DNA of 64,000 nucleotides from Pseudomonas viridiflava (GTDB lineage: Bacteria > Pseudomonadota > Gammaproteobacteria > Pseudomonadales > Pseudomonadaceae): positions 62,001-126,000 of the forward strand of contig NZ_UTKY01000024.1 in the NCBI RefSeq assembly GCF_900583165.1. Direction: 5' to 3'. Shown one piece after another: positions 46,538 through 54,754 of this stretch (position 1 is its first letter; the number at the start of each line of letters is the position of its first letter). The notes beneath the pieces are model-generated. The model had not been told where the DNA came from, made no database searches, and saw only the letters and a program-made list of their open reading frames with translations. A program made the translations under genes and the position numbers.

Positions 46538-46903
46538 AGATTCATGACCTCGGGGGTTATAGCAACTTGGCGCTTGAAGACAGCAATAATCATGGGGCGA
46601 ATGTCTAGACCGCAGACTTCATCAACGGTGCCAAAGATAAAGCATAATCAACAGGTTAGCCGGTGTAGCGTGGCTTGCTCTGAAGTTGTGTATTAAGACT
46701 AAGCGTAAAAATGTGGAACGAATATGAAAGGCGGATGAAAAACTCGTTTATCTGACAGGTAGACAGGCAGGGTTCAGCTAAGTAATCAGGGTGTTGAGTA
46801 AGGCGCTCGCTCACATCCCCCGCAATAGCATTTATTGAACAATCTTCTCTGCAATGCGCCTCCAGTGCCGGTAAAGTAAGCCGTCTCTTGCCAGGGTAAT
46901 CGG
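46538..46903. other. Long intergenic region upstream of arnC
   Basis: About 366 bases, more AT-rich than the flanks, between the divergent arnC gene and an exported-protein gene. It must hold the arn promoter and that of its neighbour. No arnB remnant, no clear PmrA box and no strong sigma-70 pair were recognised by eye. Open frames in it (for example 46656-46973 minus) have low-complexity, unlikely translations. Confidence 0.6.
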
Positions 46904-47716
46904 ATGAATAGCGTGCAGCTTTTACGCGGCCAGTTGCGGCCAGTGTTGATGGGTTTGTTGATGAGTGTGGCATGTGTCACCACAGTGCGGGCCGACGACG
47001 GCGTGGTGCTGACCAGTATTGACCAGGTGCCCGACGGGGTTGAAGTGCGCGGCAAGCAGATCGCGGTGTACACCTGGAACGATCACCAAGGCAAAAACTT
47101 GCTGGTGTTGGCGGAGCAGGTCAGCGAACGCGATGACGACGGCACCCAGTCGGCGTTTGTCTATGCGGCTCAATACCTGATCGACGGCGATCGTCCCAAA
47201 CGCGTATGGATGCTCTACGACGATGTGCAGCATTGCGAATTTGACGCAGCGCTGCGTTTTGATCGAGCCGCAACCAAGGTGACCGACCTGACGGGCGATG
47301 GCATTACCCAGGCGACAGTGGGCTACTCGCGCACCTGCACCAGTGACGTCAGCCCCAACGAATTCAAATTGATCATGCACGTGGGCAAGTCCCAGAAGTT
47401 TCGCCTGCGTGGCGTCGACCGCTATGGCGCGAGCTGGTGGGACGAGGACGCCGGTGCACTGAAGGGCATGCCACTGCCCAAGGATTGCAGCGTCGCCGCG
47501 CAGCAGGCGCTGGTCAGTCAATACAAGGAGCAGGGCACCGAATTGCCGCTGCCCGGTTGTTATGGCGACGAGAAGGATTTTGCCAAGGCGCCGCCGGCTT
47601 ACCTGACGTTCATGCGCCAACACTGGTTTGCCCTGATGCAACAACAAGACAGTGAATGGGGCCAGGCCCAGGTTCAGCCGCAGGAGCCAACCGAGGACGA
47701 CGACACGACCCCATGA
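46904..47716 (+). CDS. Exported protein of unknown function
   Basis: A 270-residue protein with an N-terminal hydrophobic signal (about residues 12-30, ending VRA-DD). A repeat-poor, beta-rich body follows with WMLYDDVQHCEFDAALRF, TDLTGDGITQATVGYSRTC and SPNEFKLIMHVG. These resemble a family labelled in databases as M949_RS01915 surface polysaccharide biosynthesis proteins; that link is from memory and the biochemical role is unknown. The calcium-loop-like DLTGDGITQA may bind metal. The C-terminal tail is acidic. Confidence 0.75.
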   Translation: MNSVQLLRGQLRPVLMGLLMSVACVTTVRADDGVVLTSIDQVPDGVEVRGKQIAVYTWNDHQGKNLLVLAEQVSERDDDGTQSAFVYAAQYLIDGDRPKRVWMLYDDVQHCEFDAALRFDRAATKVTDLTGDGITQATVGYSRTCTSDVSPNEFKLIMHVGKSQKFRLRGVDRYGASWWDEDAGALKGMPLPKDCSVAAQQALVSQYKEQGTELPLPGCYGDEKDFAKAPPAYLTFMRQHWFALMQQQDSEWGQAQVQPQEPTEDDDTTP

Positions 47717-47765
47717 CTTTGTGCCAGGGCTTGGCGTGGGTTAGACTCGGCCCTCGCCAATTCAC

Positions 47766-47805
47766 TAAATACCTCGGTTAAACAAAGGCTTGTTCGAGGT
47801 ATTTA
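47766..47805. promoter_or_regulatory. Strong hairpin in the leader of the tyrosine recombinase
   Basis: An 11-base perfect inverted repeat (TAAATACCTCG at 47766-47776 and CGAGGTATTTA at 47795-47805) surrounds an inner stem AACAA/TTGTT with an AGGC loop. Four bases (GTTA) bulge on the left side only. It ends 19 bases before the TTG start, with AAGG between. It could be a leader attenuator, an operator, or a recombinase binding site. Confidence 0.75.
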
Positions 47806-47824
47806 ATCCAAAGGCCGATCTACC

Positions 47825-48739
47825 TTGACTGAGTCTATTCGCAACCCGCTGACCCTTTACCTCACACGCTTGGCGCCCTCCAGCCAACTGACCATGCGCT
47901 ACGTGCTGCAAGACGCCGCCGACCGCTTGGGCTTCGAAGACATCAACCTCGAAGACATCGACTGGCACCTATTACAGCCCGAACACGTCATCGCCCTGGT
48001 GGCCGCCCTTCGCGAAGACGGCTATGCGCCCAATACCTCGTCGCTGTATGTGAATGCGGTACGCGGGGTGATGAATGAGGCCTGGCGCATGAGCCTGATC
48101 ACGCAAGAACATTTGCTGCGCATGCGCACGGTCAAGCCGGCCCCCGGTACACGCCTGGGCCAGGGCCGCAACCTGCGGCGCACGCTGATCCGCGAAATGA
48201 TGGACGTCTGCGCCGCCGACCCACGTCCCCAGGGCCTTCGGGATGCAGCGTTGATTGGTTTGCTGTATGGCTCGGGCATGCGCAAGTCGGAGTCGGTCAA
48301 CCTCGACCTGAATCAGTTGAACTTTGCTGAGCGTAGCCTGCGGGTCATCGGCAAGGGCAACAAGGAATTGCTCAAATACGCACCTGACTGGGCGTTCGCC
48401 AAGTTGCAGGCCTGGCTGGATTTTCGTCGCGAGCAGCTCAAGGAGGGTGAGCAGGACGACATTTTCTTGTTCAACCGCATTCGCCGGGGCAGCCACATCA
48501 CCCGTGAGCGCATCACCAAGCATGCGATCTACTACATCGCCCGTCAGCGCGGTGAACAGGTGGGCGTGAAGATCATGCCCCATGACTTTCGCCGCTCGTT
48601 CATCACGCGGGTGATCGAGGAGCATGATCTGTCGATTGCGCAGAAGCTGGCGCACCACACCAATATCCAGACCACCGCCAGCTACGACGTGCGTGACGAC
48701 AACGAGCGGCGGCGGGCGGTGGATCGGTTTGACCTGTAG
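47825..48739 (+). CDS. Orphan tyrosine recombinase
   Basis: A 304-residue site-specific recombinase of the phage-integrase/Xer superfamily. An N-terminal SAM-like core-binding domain (about 8-110) precedes the catalytic domain. Visible active-site residues are Arg in LLYGSGMRKSE, Lys in VIGKGNKELL, His-x-x-Arg in MPHDFRRSF, His in LAHHTN and Tyr in TASYDVRD. The start is TTG at 47825 with AAGG ten bases upstream. No phage, transposon, integron or tRNA gene is next to it, and no second recombinase. A hairpin lies directly upstream. Confidence 0.88.
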   Translation: MTESIRNPLTLYLTRLAPSSQLTMRYVLQDAADRLGFEDINLEDIDWHLLQPEHVIALVAALREDGYAPNTSSLYVNAVRGVMNEAWRMSLITQEHLLRMRTVKPAPGTRLGQGRNLRRTLIREMMDVCAADPRPQGLRDAALIGLLYGSGMRKSESVNLDLNQLNFAERSLRVIGKGNKELLKYAPDWAFAKLQAWLDFRREQLKEGEQDDIFLFNRIRRGSHITRERITKHAIYYIARQRGEQVGVKIMPHDFRRSFITRVIEEHDLSIAQKLAHHTNIQTTASYDVRDDNERRRAVDRFDL

Positions 48740-48748
48740 ATCATCGGA

Positions 48749-49606
48749 TCAGAGGATGGGTTTGCCGCCGGTGACGGCATAGCGTGAGCCGGAGATGTAG
48801 CTGGCCTCATCTGAAGCCAGCAGCACATAGATCGGCGCTACTTCTACAGGTTGGCCCGGGCGACCCAGAGGGGTTTCGCTGCCAAAGCTTTGTACATCCT
48901 CGTCGGTCATGGTCGCGACGATCAGGGGTGTCCAGATCGGGCCAGGCGCCACGCTGTTGACGCGTATTCCCTTGCTGCCCAGCAGTTGCGCCAGGCCACC
49001 GGTGAAGTTCGCGATCGCCCCTTTGGTGGCCGCGTAGGCCAGCAACGTTGGCTTGGGCATGTCGGAATTGACCGAACTGGTGTTAATGATCGAACTGCCG
49101 GCCTTCATATGGGGCAGGGCGGCCTTGCAGATGCGAAACATCGCAGTGATGTTGATATCGAAGGTCTTCACCCACTCCTCATCCTCGATTTCTTCGAGGG
49201 TCTCATGGGTCATTTGAAACGCAGCGTTATTGACCAGTACATCAATGCGCCCGAATTGTTCGACGGTTTTGTCTACCAATGCCTGGCAATTGGCTTTCTG
49301 TGCAAGGTCACCGGGTAGCAGCAGGCACTGGCGCCCAGCTTCTTCAACCCAGCGTGCGGTTTCCTGGGCGTCCTCATGCTCGTCCAGATAGGCAATCGCC
49401 ACATCGGCGCCCTCACGGGCAAACGCGATGGCGACTGCGCGCCCGATGCCACTGTCGGCCCCAGTGATCAGGGCGATTTTGTTGGCCAACCGTCCAGAGC
49501 CCTTGTAGCTCTGTTCGCCACAGTCCGGGTACGGGTCCATTTTCTTCTGGGAGCCTGGTACAGCTTGAGCTTGGGGGGCGAAGGGCGGGCGAGGGTAGTC
49601 AGTCAT
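48749..49606 (-). CDS. SDR-family oxidoreductase, YghA-like
   Basis: A 285-residue SDR with the N-terminal extension (about 45 residues, MDPYPDCGEQSYKGSGRL) typical of the YghA/stress-associated group. It has cofactor loop GADSGIGRA, active-site YAATKGA and C-terminal SRYAVTGGKPIL. The ATG at 49606 follows GGAGATCC, which decides it over an ATG at 49627. It converges on the recombinase gene with nine bases between stops. The substrate is unknown. Confidence 0.9.
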   Translation of the reverse strand: MTDYPRPPFAPQAQAVPGSQKKMDPYPDCGEQSYKGSGRLANKIALITGADSGIGRAVAIAFAREGADVAIAYLDEHEDAQETARWVEEAGRQCLLLPGDLAQKANCQALVDKTVEQFGRIDVLVNNAAFQMTHETLEEIEDEEWVKTFDINITAMFRICKAALPHMKAGSSIINTSSVNSDMPKPTLLAYAATKGAIANFTGGLAQLLGSKGIRVNSVAPGPIWTPLIVATMTDEDVQSFGSETPLGRPGQPVEVAPIYVLLASDEASYISGSRYAVTGGKPIL

Positions 49607-49708
49607 TTGGATCTCCATAGTTTTCAAAGCAACTCTGAAGTTAGTAAGGTGCCGGCCCTCGATAGTTGTAACGAATGCCGGCGAGGACCGACGAGCGGTG
49701 GAGGTTAC

Positions 49709-50917
49709 TCAGGAGGAGGGTGGGGCACTCGCCAGATGCGCCGGCAAGCGGCGCAGCGTCCACAATACCGTGAGCAGGGCCGCCACGGCACAGAGGGCAA
49801 TGCCGATCAACATGGGCGCCGGCGTGTGGTCGGCATATAGGCCAACCAGGCTCATGGACACGGCGGCGGTGATCATCTGAATGGCGCCCAACAACGCCGA
49901 TGCCGACCCGGCGACCGCACCATGATCTTCCATAGACAACACGCCTGCCGCCGGTAATAACAGACCGAGAAAACCAAAGCCTACAAACAGCAATGTCATC
50001 ATCAGCGCCAGGCTATCTATCCAAAGCGTCGTAACCGCCAGCACTACCATTACCGTAGCCACGGCCATCACCGACCAGCGGATCACCGGCGCTAGGCCGA
50101 AACGCGCGCTGAGGCTGGCGGTGAGTTGGCTCATGGCAAAAAACGACGCGGCGTTCACGGCAAAACCCAGGCTGAACTGGGTGGGCGTAAGGCCGTAATG
50201 CTCGATGTACACGAACGGTGCGCTGCCGATGAACACAAAGAAGGTGGCCAGGCCAAACCCGCTCACCACCGCCAAACCGGTGAATACCGGGTCGCGCAGC
50301 AGGGCGCCGTAACTGGCGAATGAATTGCCCAAGGTCTTGCCCAGGCGACGTTCGGCCGGGTGGGTTTCGGGCAGTTGCACGCGGGTCATCACCAGGCAGG
50401 CTACTGAGACCACCGCGAGTGCGATAAACACTTCGCGCCAGCTCCACAGTGAGATCACCAGGCTGCCGGCCAGGGGCGCAAGGATCGGTGAAACGCTCAT
50501 CACCAGCATCAACAAGGCCATCAGTTTTGCGGCTTCATGGCCGGTGTAGAGGTCACGCACAATCGCCCGGGGAATCACCATCCCGGCACAGGCCCCGAAG
50601 GCCTGCACGGCACGAAAGCCGATCAGCACTTCAATGGTGGGCGCCAGTGCACAGCCCACACTGCCCACCGCAAAGATCACCAAGCCGGCATAGATTGGCG
50701 GCTTACGCCCGTATACGTCACTGATCGGCCCGTAAAACAGCTGGCACACGCCGATGATCATAAAGAACACCGTGAGGCTCATCTGTACGGCAGCGGGCGA
50801 AGCCTGCAGGCTCGCGCCGAGGGTTGGCAGCGCGGGTAAATAGCTGTCGATGGCGAATGGGCCAACAGCGGTGATCAGGCCAAGCAACAGGGCGAGATGG
50901 GCAATGCTTTTAGACAT
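49709..50917 (-). CDS. Bcr/CflA-family multidrug exporter
   Basis: A 402-residue major facilitator with 12 membrane segments. The Bcr/CflA marks are seen near the N-terminus (FAIDSYLPALPTLGASL, FYGPISDVYGRKPPIYAGL), with the motif A-like loop between segments 2 and 3. It probably exports small drugs by proton antiport. ATG 50917 lies at the usual family start; the frame opens upstream to 51016 without support. It is divergent from the TonB-dependent receptor, so export of a siderophore-like compound is conceivable but unproven. Confidence 0.87.
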   Translation of the reverse strand: MSKSIAHLALLLGLITAVGPFAIDSYLPALPTLGASLQASPAAVQMSLTVFFMIIGVCQLFYGPISDVYGRKPPIYAGLVIFAVGSVGCALAPTIEVLIGFRAVQAFGACAGMVIPRAIVRDLYTGHEAAKLMALLMLVMSVSPILAPLAGSLVISLWSWREVFIALAVVSVACLVMTRVQLPETHPAERRLGKTLGNSFASYGALLRDPVFTGLAVVSGFGLATFFVFIGSAPFVYIEHYGLTPTQFSLGFAVNAASFFAMSQLTASLSARFGLAPVIRWSVMAVATVMVVLAVTTLWIDSLALMMTLLFVGFGFLGLLLPAAGVLSMEDHGAVAGSASALLGAIQMITAAVSMSLVGLYADHTPAPMLIGIALCAVAALLTVLWTLRRLPAHLASAPPSS

Positions 50918-50989
50918 GAAGTTTCCGGGGGCAGGGCAGTCAAAAGGGGTCAGCTTACCCGAGGTCGAGGAGGGAGAGGCCAATGTATC

Positions 50990-51012
50990 TATTTGAGAAT
51001 AATTGACATCTA
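50990..51012. promoter_or_regulatory. Possible Fur box upstream of the siderophore receptor
   Basis: The stretch TTTGAGAATAATTGACATC resembles the GAGAATAATT half and centre of pseudomonad Fur sites. It lies about 55 bases before the receptor start, a normal operator position. The right half is degenerate, so the call is tentative. Confidence 0.45.
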
Positions 51013-51065
51013 GCAATGTATGCCAATAACATCCGCGCCCTCAAAACCCCGCCCCTGGAGTGCGC

Positions 51066-53150
51066 ATGCTGCGACCGTCAATTCCACTCGCCGTCAGTGG
51101 CTTGCTACTGGTTTGCTGTACGACACTGCCTGCGGCAGAGTCCACCGACGCTGGCACCTCGATTGTATTGCCTGAAACGGCAGTGGATGGCGTCGCTACC
51201 TACGCCGACGAACAGTCCTTTAGCGGTTCCACGCCGGTCCAAGTGACCAAGTCCAATGTCCCGCTGGCTGAAACGGCGCAGACCATCACCGTCGTGCCGC
51301 GCGCCGTGCTCGATAGCCAGCAGGCGCTGAGCCTGACCGATGCGTTGCAAAACGTGCCTGGTGTCACAGCCGGCACGTACGGGCGCCGTGGCTGGGATGA
51401 CTTGATCATTCGCGGCCAAGTGGCGTCGGACTCACTGTTTGTAGACGGCTTGCGCACATCGTCATCCAACCGTGTGGCCCAGCAATTGTTTGGCGCAGAG
51501 CAGGTGGAAGTGTTGAAAGGGCCGGCGTCGCTGCTGTATGGCTTGGTCATGCCTGGCGGCGTGGTCAACATGGTCACCAAGCGCCCCAAGGCAGACCCGT
51601 TTGCCAATATCGACTTCACGTATGGCAGCAACGACCTGCGCCAAGGCACCTTTGACGTCGGCACGCCGCTGTCGGAAAACGGCAAGGCCGCCATTCGGCT
51701 TAATGGGTTGAGCAGTGAGGCCAATGATTCAACCGATCACGTCTGGTCCAAGAGCAGCTATATCGCACCCTCGTTGTCATTGGATTTTGGTGACGATACT
51801 GACTTCACCATTCTGGCGAGCCATCAAGACCGATCCTACATTCGCCAACAGGGCATACCTCCGAGCGTCGCCGGTAAAGTATCCCGGCATTTATTTACCG
51901 GTGAGCCGGATCAAGACCCGTACCACGGTCAGGAAAACCGTCTCGGGTACGCCTTGACCCACCGCTTCGATAACGGCTGGACCTTCAACCAGAACCTTCG
52001 TTGGCAGGATTACACCCTCGGCGGCCAACTGGTTGCTGCTGGCACGCTGACCGGGAGTACGTTGAAGCGGTCGGTGACCGACCAACAGATGTCCGGCGAC
52101 AACATCAGCTTCGATAACAACCTACAGCGCACCTTCAATGTCGGCCCGACCGAACACGAAGTGACCGCGGGCGTGGACTACCTGCGTTCACGGGAGGAAC
52201 AGGTCACCAAGACCTGCACCGTCGGCTCGCTGAATATCTACAACCCGGTGTATGGCAGCTCGATTGTATGCCCGACCAAGCCCCGCACCGATCAGTACAC
52301 CACCGTGCGCATGCTCGGTACGTACCTGCGTGACAACGTCAAGATCGGTGACAAATGGAACATCCAGGCCGGGCTGCGGTTTGACCAGACGGCGACCTAC
52401 ACCGTCAACCAACTCACCGACACGCGTACCAACGCGCCAGCGGACGCGACCACTGGCTCCGTCGCCGTCATGTACGAGTTGTTTGAAAACGTGCGGCCGT
52501 ATGTCAGCTACTCGACGTCGTTCTTTCCAAACACCGGCACCGACGCCAGCGGCAATGTGTTTGATCCGGAAAAAGGCCAACAGTGGGAGGGCGGTATCAA
52601 GTGGGACCTGGTGCCCGGTAAAACACTGCTGACCACGGCGATTTTCGACTTGCGCCGCCAGAACGTCCTGGAGACCGACCCGAATAACGACGCCTTCAGC
52701 GTTGCGGTCGGCGAGCAACGCACCCGAGGTTTCGAGCTGGGCGTGACCTCGGACGTGAATGACCGACTTAGCCTGATGGGCGGCTATTCCTACACCATGG
52801 CGGTGATCACCGATAACGGCGGGTCGACGGACTCCGCAGAAGGCGGGCGCCTGAATAACGTGCCACGTCACAGCGCGACGTTGCACGCACGCTACCGTCT
52901 GAATGGCAGCCCGAAAGGTTGGAGCCTCGATGGCGGGTTCCGTGCCGAGGGCGAGAAGTACACTTATGGCTATCGAGTCGCGGGTTATGCCGTTGCCGAT
53001 ATTGGTGTGGCTTATGAGCAAGAACACTGGCGTGCAGGGTTTAACATCAAGAACCTGTTTGACCGGGAGTACTACACCGGCGGTGTTAAAAACGCAGTCG
53101 CCCTGGGCGATGACCGCACGATGATGATGACGCTGGGCTACCGGTACTGA
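51066..53150 (+). CDS. TonB-dependent siderophore receptor
   Basis: A protein of 694 residues from ATG 51066 (GGAG five bases upstream; a GTG two codons earlier is less likely). It has a signal peptide (to about residue 24), a plug domain (about 60-165; SLTDALQNVPGV, VEVLKGPASLLYG, GGVVNMVTKRP) and a 22-strand barrel ending in the aromatic tail MTLGYRY. There is no N-terminal signalling (STN) domain and no sigma/anti-sigma pair beside it, so regulation by Fur alone is likely. The ligand cannot be named. Confidence 0.92.
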   Translation: MLRPSIPLAVSGLLLVCCTTLPAAESTDAGTSIVLPETAVDGVATYADEQSFSGSTPVQVTKSNVPLAETAQTITVVPRAVLDSQQALSLTDALQNVPGVTAGTYGRRGWDDLIIRGQVASDSLFVDGLRTSSSNRVAQQLFGAEQVEVLKGPASLLYGLVMPGGVVNMVTKRPKADPFANIDFTYGSNDLRQGTFDVGTPLSENGKAAIRLNGLSSEANDSTDHVWSKSSYIAPSLSLDFGDDTDFTILASHQDRSYIRQQGIPPSVAGKVSRHLFTGEPDQDPYHGQENRLGYALTHRFDNGWTFNQNLRWQDYTLGGQLVAAGTLTGSTLKRSVTDQQMSGDNISFDNNLQRTFNVGPTEHEVTAGVDYLRSREEQVTKTCTVGSLNIYNPVYGSSIVCPTKPRTDQYTTVRMLGTYLRDNVKIGDKWNIQAGLRFDQTATYTVNQLTDTRTNAPADATTGSVAVMYELFENVRPYVSYSTSFFPNTGTDASGNVFDPEKGQQWEGGIKWDLVPGKTLLTTAIFDLRRQNVLETDPNNDAFSVAVGEQRTRGFELGVTSDVNDRLSLMGGYSYTMAVITDNGGSTDSAEGGRLNNVPRHSATLHARYRLNGSPKGWSLDGGFRAEGEKYTYGYRVAGYAVADIGVAYEQEHWRAGFNIKNLFDREYYTGGVKNAVALGDDRTMMMTLGYRY

Positions 53151-53196
53151 TAGGTAGAGGCGGGGGACTTGATTGCCCTCGAAAGAACGCCTTCAT

Positions 53197-53230
53197 ATAA
53201 CTAAACTAAATGACTATTTAGTTTAGTTAT
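53197..53230. repeat. Perfect 34-base AT-rich palindrome
   Basis: Two 15-base arms, ATAACTAAACTAAAT (53197-53211) and ATTTAGTTTAGTTAT (53216-53230), are perfect complements around the loop GACT. It lies in the gap between the receptor and the convergent lipoprotein gene. It is AT-rich, unlike a GC-stem terminator, and could be a bidirectional terminator or a protein-binding site. Confidence 0.9.
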
Positions 53231-53257
53231 AATCATATCGCATATAAAGGGTGCGGG

Positions 53258-53749
53258 TTAGGGCGCATTCTTATCGCTCTCGTCGCTACCAAAAAAGCGT
53301 TTATTGACCGAATAACCCACCACGCGCCATTGGTTATCGTCATCACGCAACACAATGTTCTCAGTCGCAGGCCCGGTGCTAAAGGTCGTCACGCATTCCA
53401 CAACCGCGTAACGCCCGGCTGGTACATCGGGCATCTGAGAGGTAAAGCCGATAGTCGCGGATGTACGTTCGACATAGTCCCCAAGTCCCAGGCGTATGGC
53501 CTTGATGCCGTTGACCCACATCATTTCAGAGGTCGTGGCTTTCAGTAGCGGACTGGTGATTGACCAGGTCTGATCGACGTGACCTGAATCCAATAACTGC
53601 AGAAACTCAACCGTGGCAGTGAACGCCATGCGTTGTTGTTCGTCGGTAGACGGTTCGGAGGCGATGGCTTTGGGCGGCGTGTTGTTGAAGCTGACATCGC
53701 AGCCGGTGAGTAGCATTGATAAAAGCGCGGCACAGATAATTTGCTTCAT
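53258..53749 (-). CDS. DUF4019-like lipoprotein
   Basis: A 163-residue predicted lipoprotein. It has a signal with lipobox (LLTGC, Cys17), then FLQLLDSGHVDQTWSITSPLL, a WVNGIKAIRLGLGDYVER stretch and RVVGYSVNKRFFG near the end. This matches the DUF4019 pattern; function unknown. ATG 53749 is chosen because the signal peptide begins there. It converges on the siderophore receptor. Confidence 0.8.
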   Translation of the reverse strand: MKQIICAALLSMLLTGCDVSFNNTPPKAIASEPSTDEQQRMAFTATVEFLQLLDSGHVDQTWSITSPLLKATTSEMMWVNGIKAIRLGLGDYVERTSATIGFTSQMPDVPAGRYAVVECVTTFSTGPATENIVLRDDDNQWRVVGYSVNKRFFGSDESDKNAP

Positions 53750-53973
53750 GCAAAACCTCACGGGGCGGCGGCGTCCATGCAGCGAGTAAAGATGAGGATT
53801 GCCAGAAGCGCTATAAGCCAGGCAGCCCAAACGAGCGAGTGAGATTTGAAATCTGCTGGGGACTGGCCATGAATGCGTAATAGGACATTACGCATAATGT
53901 ATATTATGTTAAATCGTAGACGATGTCAGATAAGGTCCTGACGAGTCCTGCAACTGGGACAACCGACTCAGAC

Positions 53974-54603
53974 TCAAATCAGGTTGTTACGACGTGCTAA
54001 ATCGGCCAGGTCCACTACGGACTTGACATTGAGCTTTGCAATCAACCGCGCCTTGTAGCAACTGACAGTCTTACTACTGAGCATAATATTGTTGGCGATA
54101 TCCTTATTGCTCATCCCCCGCGCAAGCTGTTGCAAAACAGATAGCTCGCGATCTGACAGCGACGAAATCAACTCCATCTCACCCGTCAACAAGTCACTCT
54201 TGCGGGTCGATACATTGACAATTTCAGGGTAATAGACAAACCCATTCATCACCACTTTCATGACTTCGGTGAGTAAGTCGAGGTCGTCGGATTTAGAAAT
54301 GAAACCACTCGCGCCGGCCTTGATACAGCGAATTGCGTAGTAGTCGGAGGACAAAGAAGTGAGCACGATGACCTTGGTTGGTAACTTGAGCGTTTTGATG
54401 CGCTCAATCACCGCGATGCCGTCCAACTTTGGCATCGTAATATCCAACAGCACTAGGTCCGGAACATGCTGGCGTATCAAGCTGACAGCGTCGACACCGT
54501 TGGACGCTTCGGCGACCACTTCATACCCATGTTTATCCAGCAAAGTGCGCAGCGCCATCCGAATAAAAGGATGGTCATCGACGATCAGTACCCGGTATGC
54601 CAT
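53974..54603 (-). CDS. NarL/FixJ-type response regulator, RocA-like
   Basis: A 209-residue regulator with a receiver (Asp54 in LVLLDITMPKLDG) and a LuxR-type helix-turn-helix (SDRELSVLQQLARGMSNKDIANNI, about residues 143-205). It is divergent from the BvgS-like kinase, with about 150 bases between. The kinase and the REC-EAL gene beyond it match the P. aeruginosa RocS1-RocR-RocA1 set, which controls Cup fimbriae there. The target genes here are unknown. Confidence 0.87.
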   Translation of the reverse strand: MAYRVLIVDDHPFIRMALRTLLDKHGYEVVAEASNGVDAVSLIRQHVPDLVLLDITMPKLDGIAVIERIKTLKLPTKVIVLTSLSSDYYAIRCIKAGASGFISKSDDLDLLTEVMKVVMNGFVYYPEIVNVSTRKSDLLTGEMELISSLSDRELSVLQQLARGMSNKDIANNIMLSSKTVSCYKARLIAKLNVKSVVDLADLARRNNLI

Positions 54604-54754
54604 TGATGTATTCCCCGACTGCAAAAGCGAGGGGCGAGACTACCATGATATTATTGCGATATCACCGGGAGCCTCAGTGCGAGAATGCCTTGCATCGCAT
54701 CATCGCCCTTGCAATGTGACCACCCTCCCCCTGCCCCCCGGATAGGAACGCACA

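Noticed and set aside
46656..46973. Open frame in the arnC upstream gap, considered as an arnB remnant or small gene
   Set aside because: The translation has no PLP-enzyme motif and no ribosome-binding site, and it overlaps the start of the exported protein.
47825..48739. Tyrosine recombinase considered as a sign of a prophage or integrative element
   Set aside because: No phage, conjugation or cargo genes, no tRNA and no direct-repeat attachment pair are seen around it.
53881..53930. AT-rich CATAAT-GTAT-ATTATG repeat considered as an operator
   Set aside because: Arms are only six bases and composition alone could produce it; not strong enough to list.
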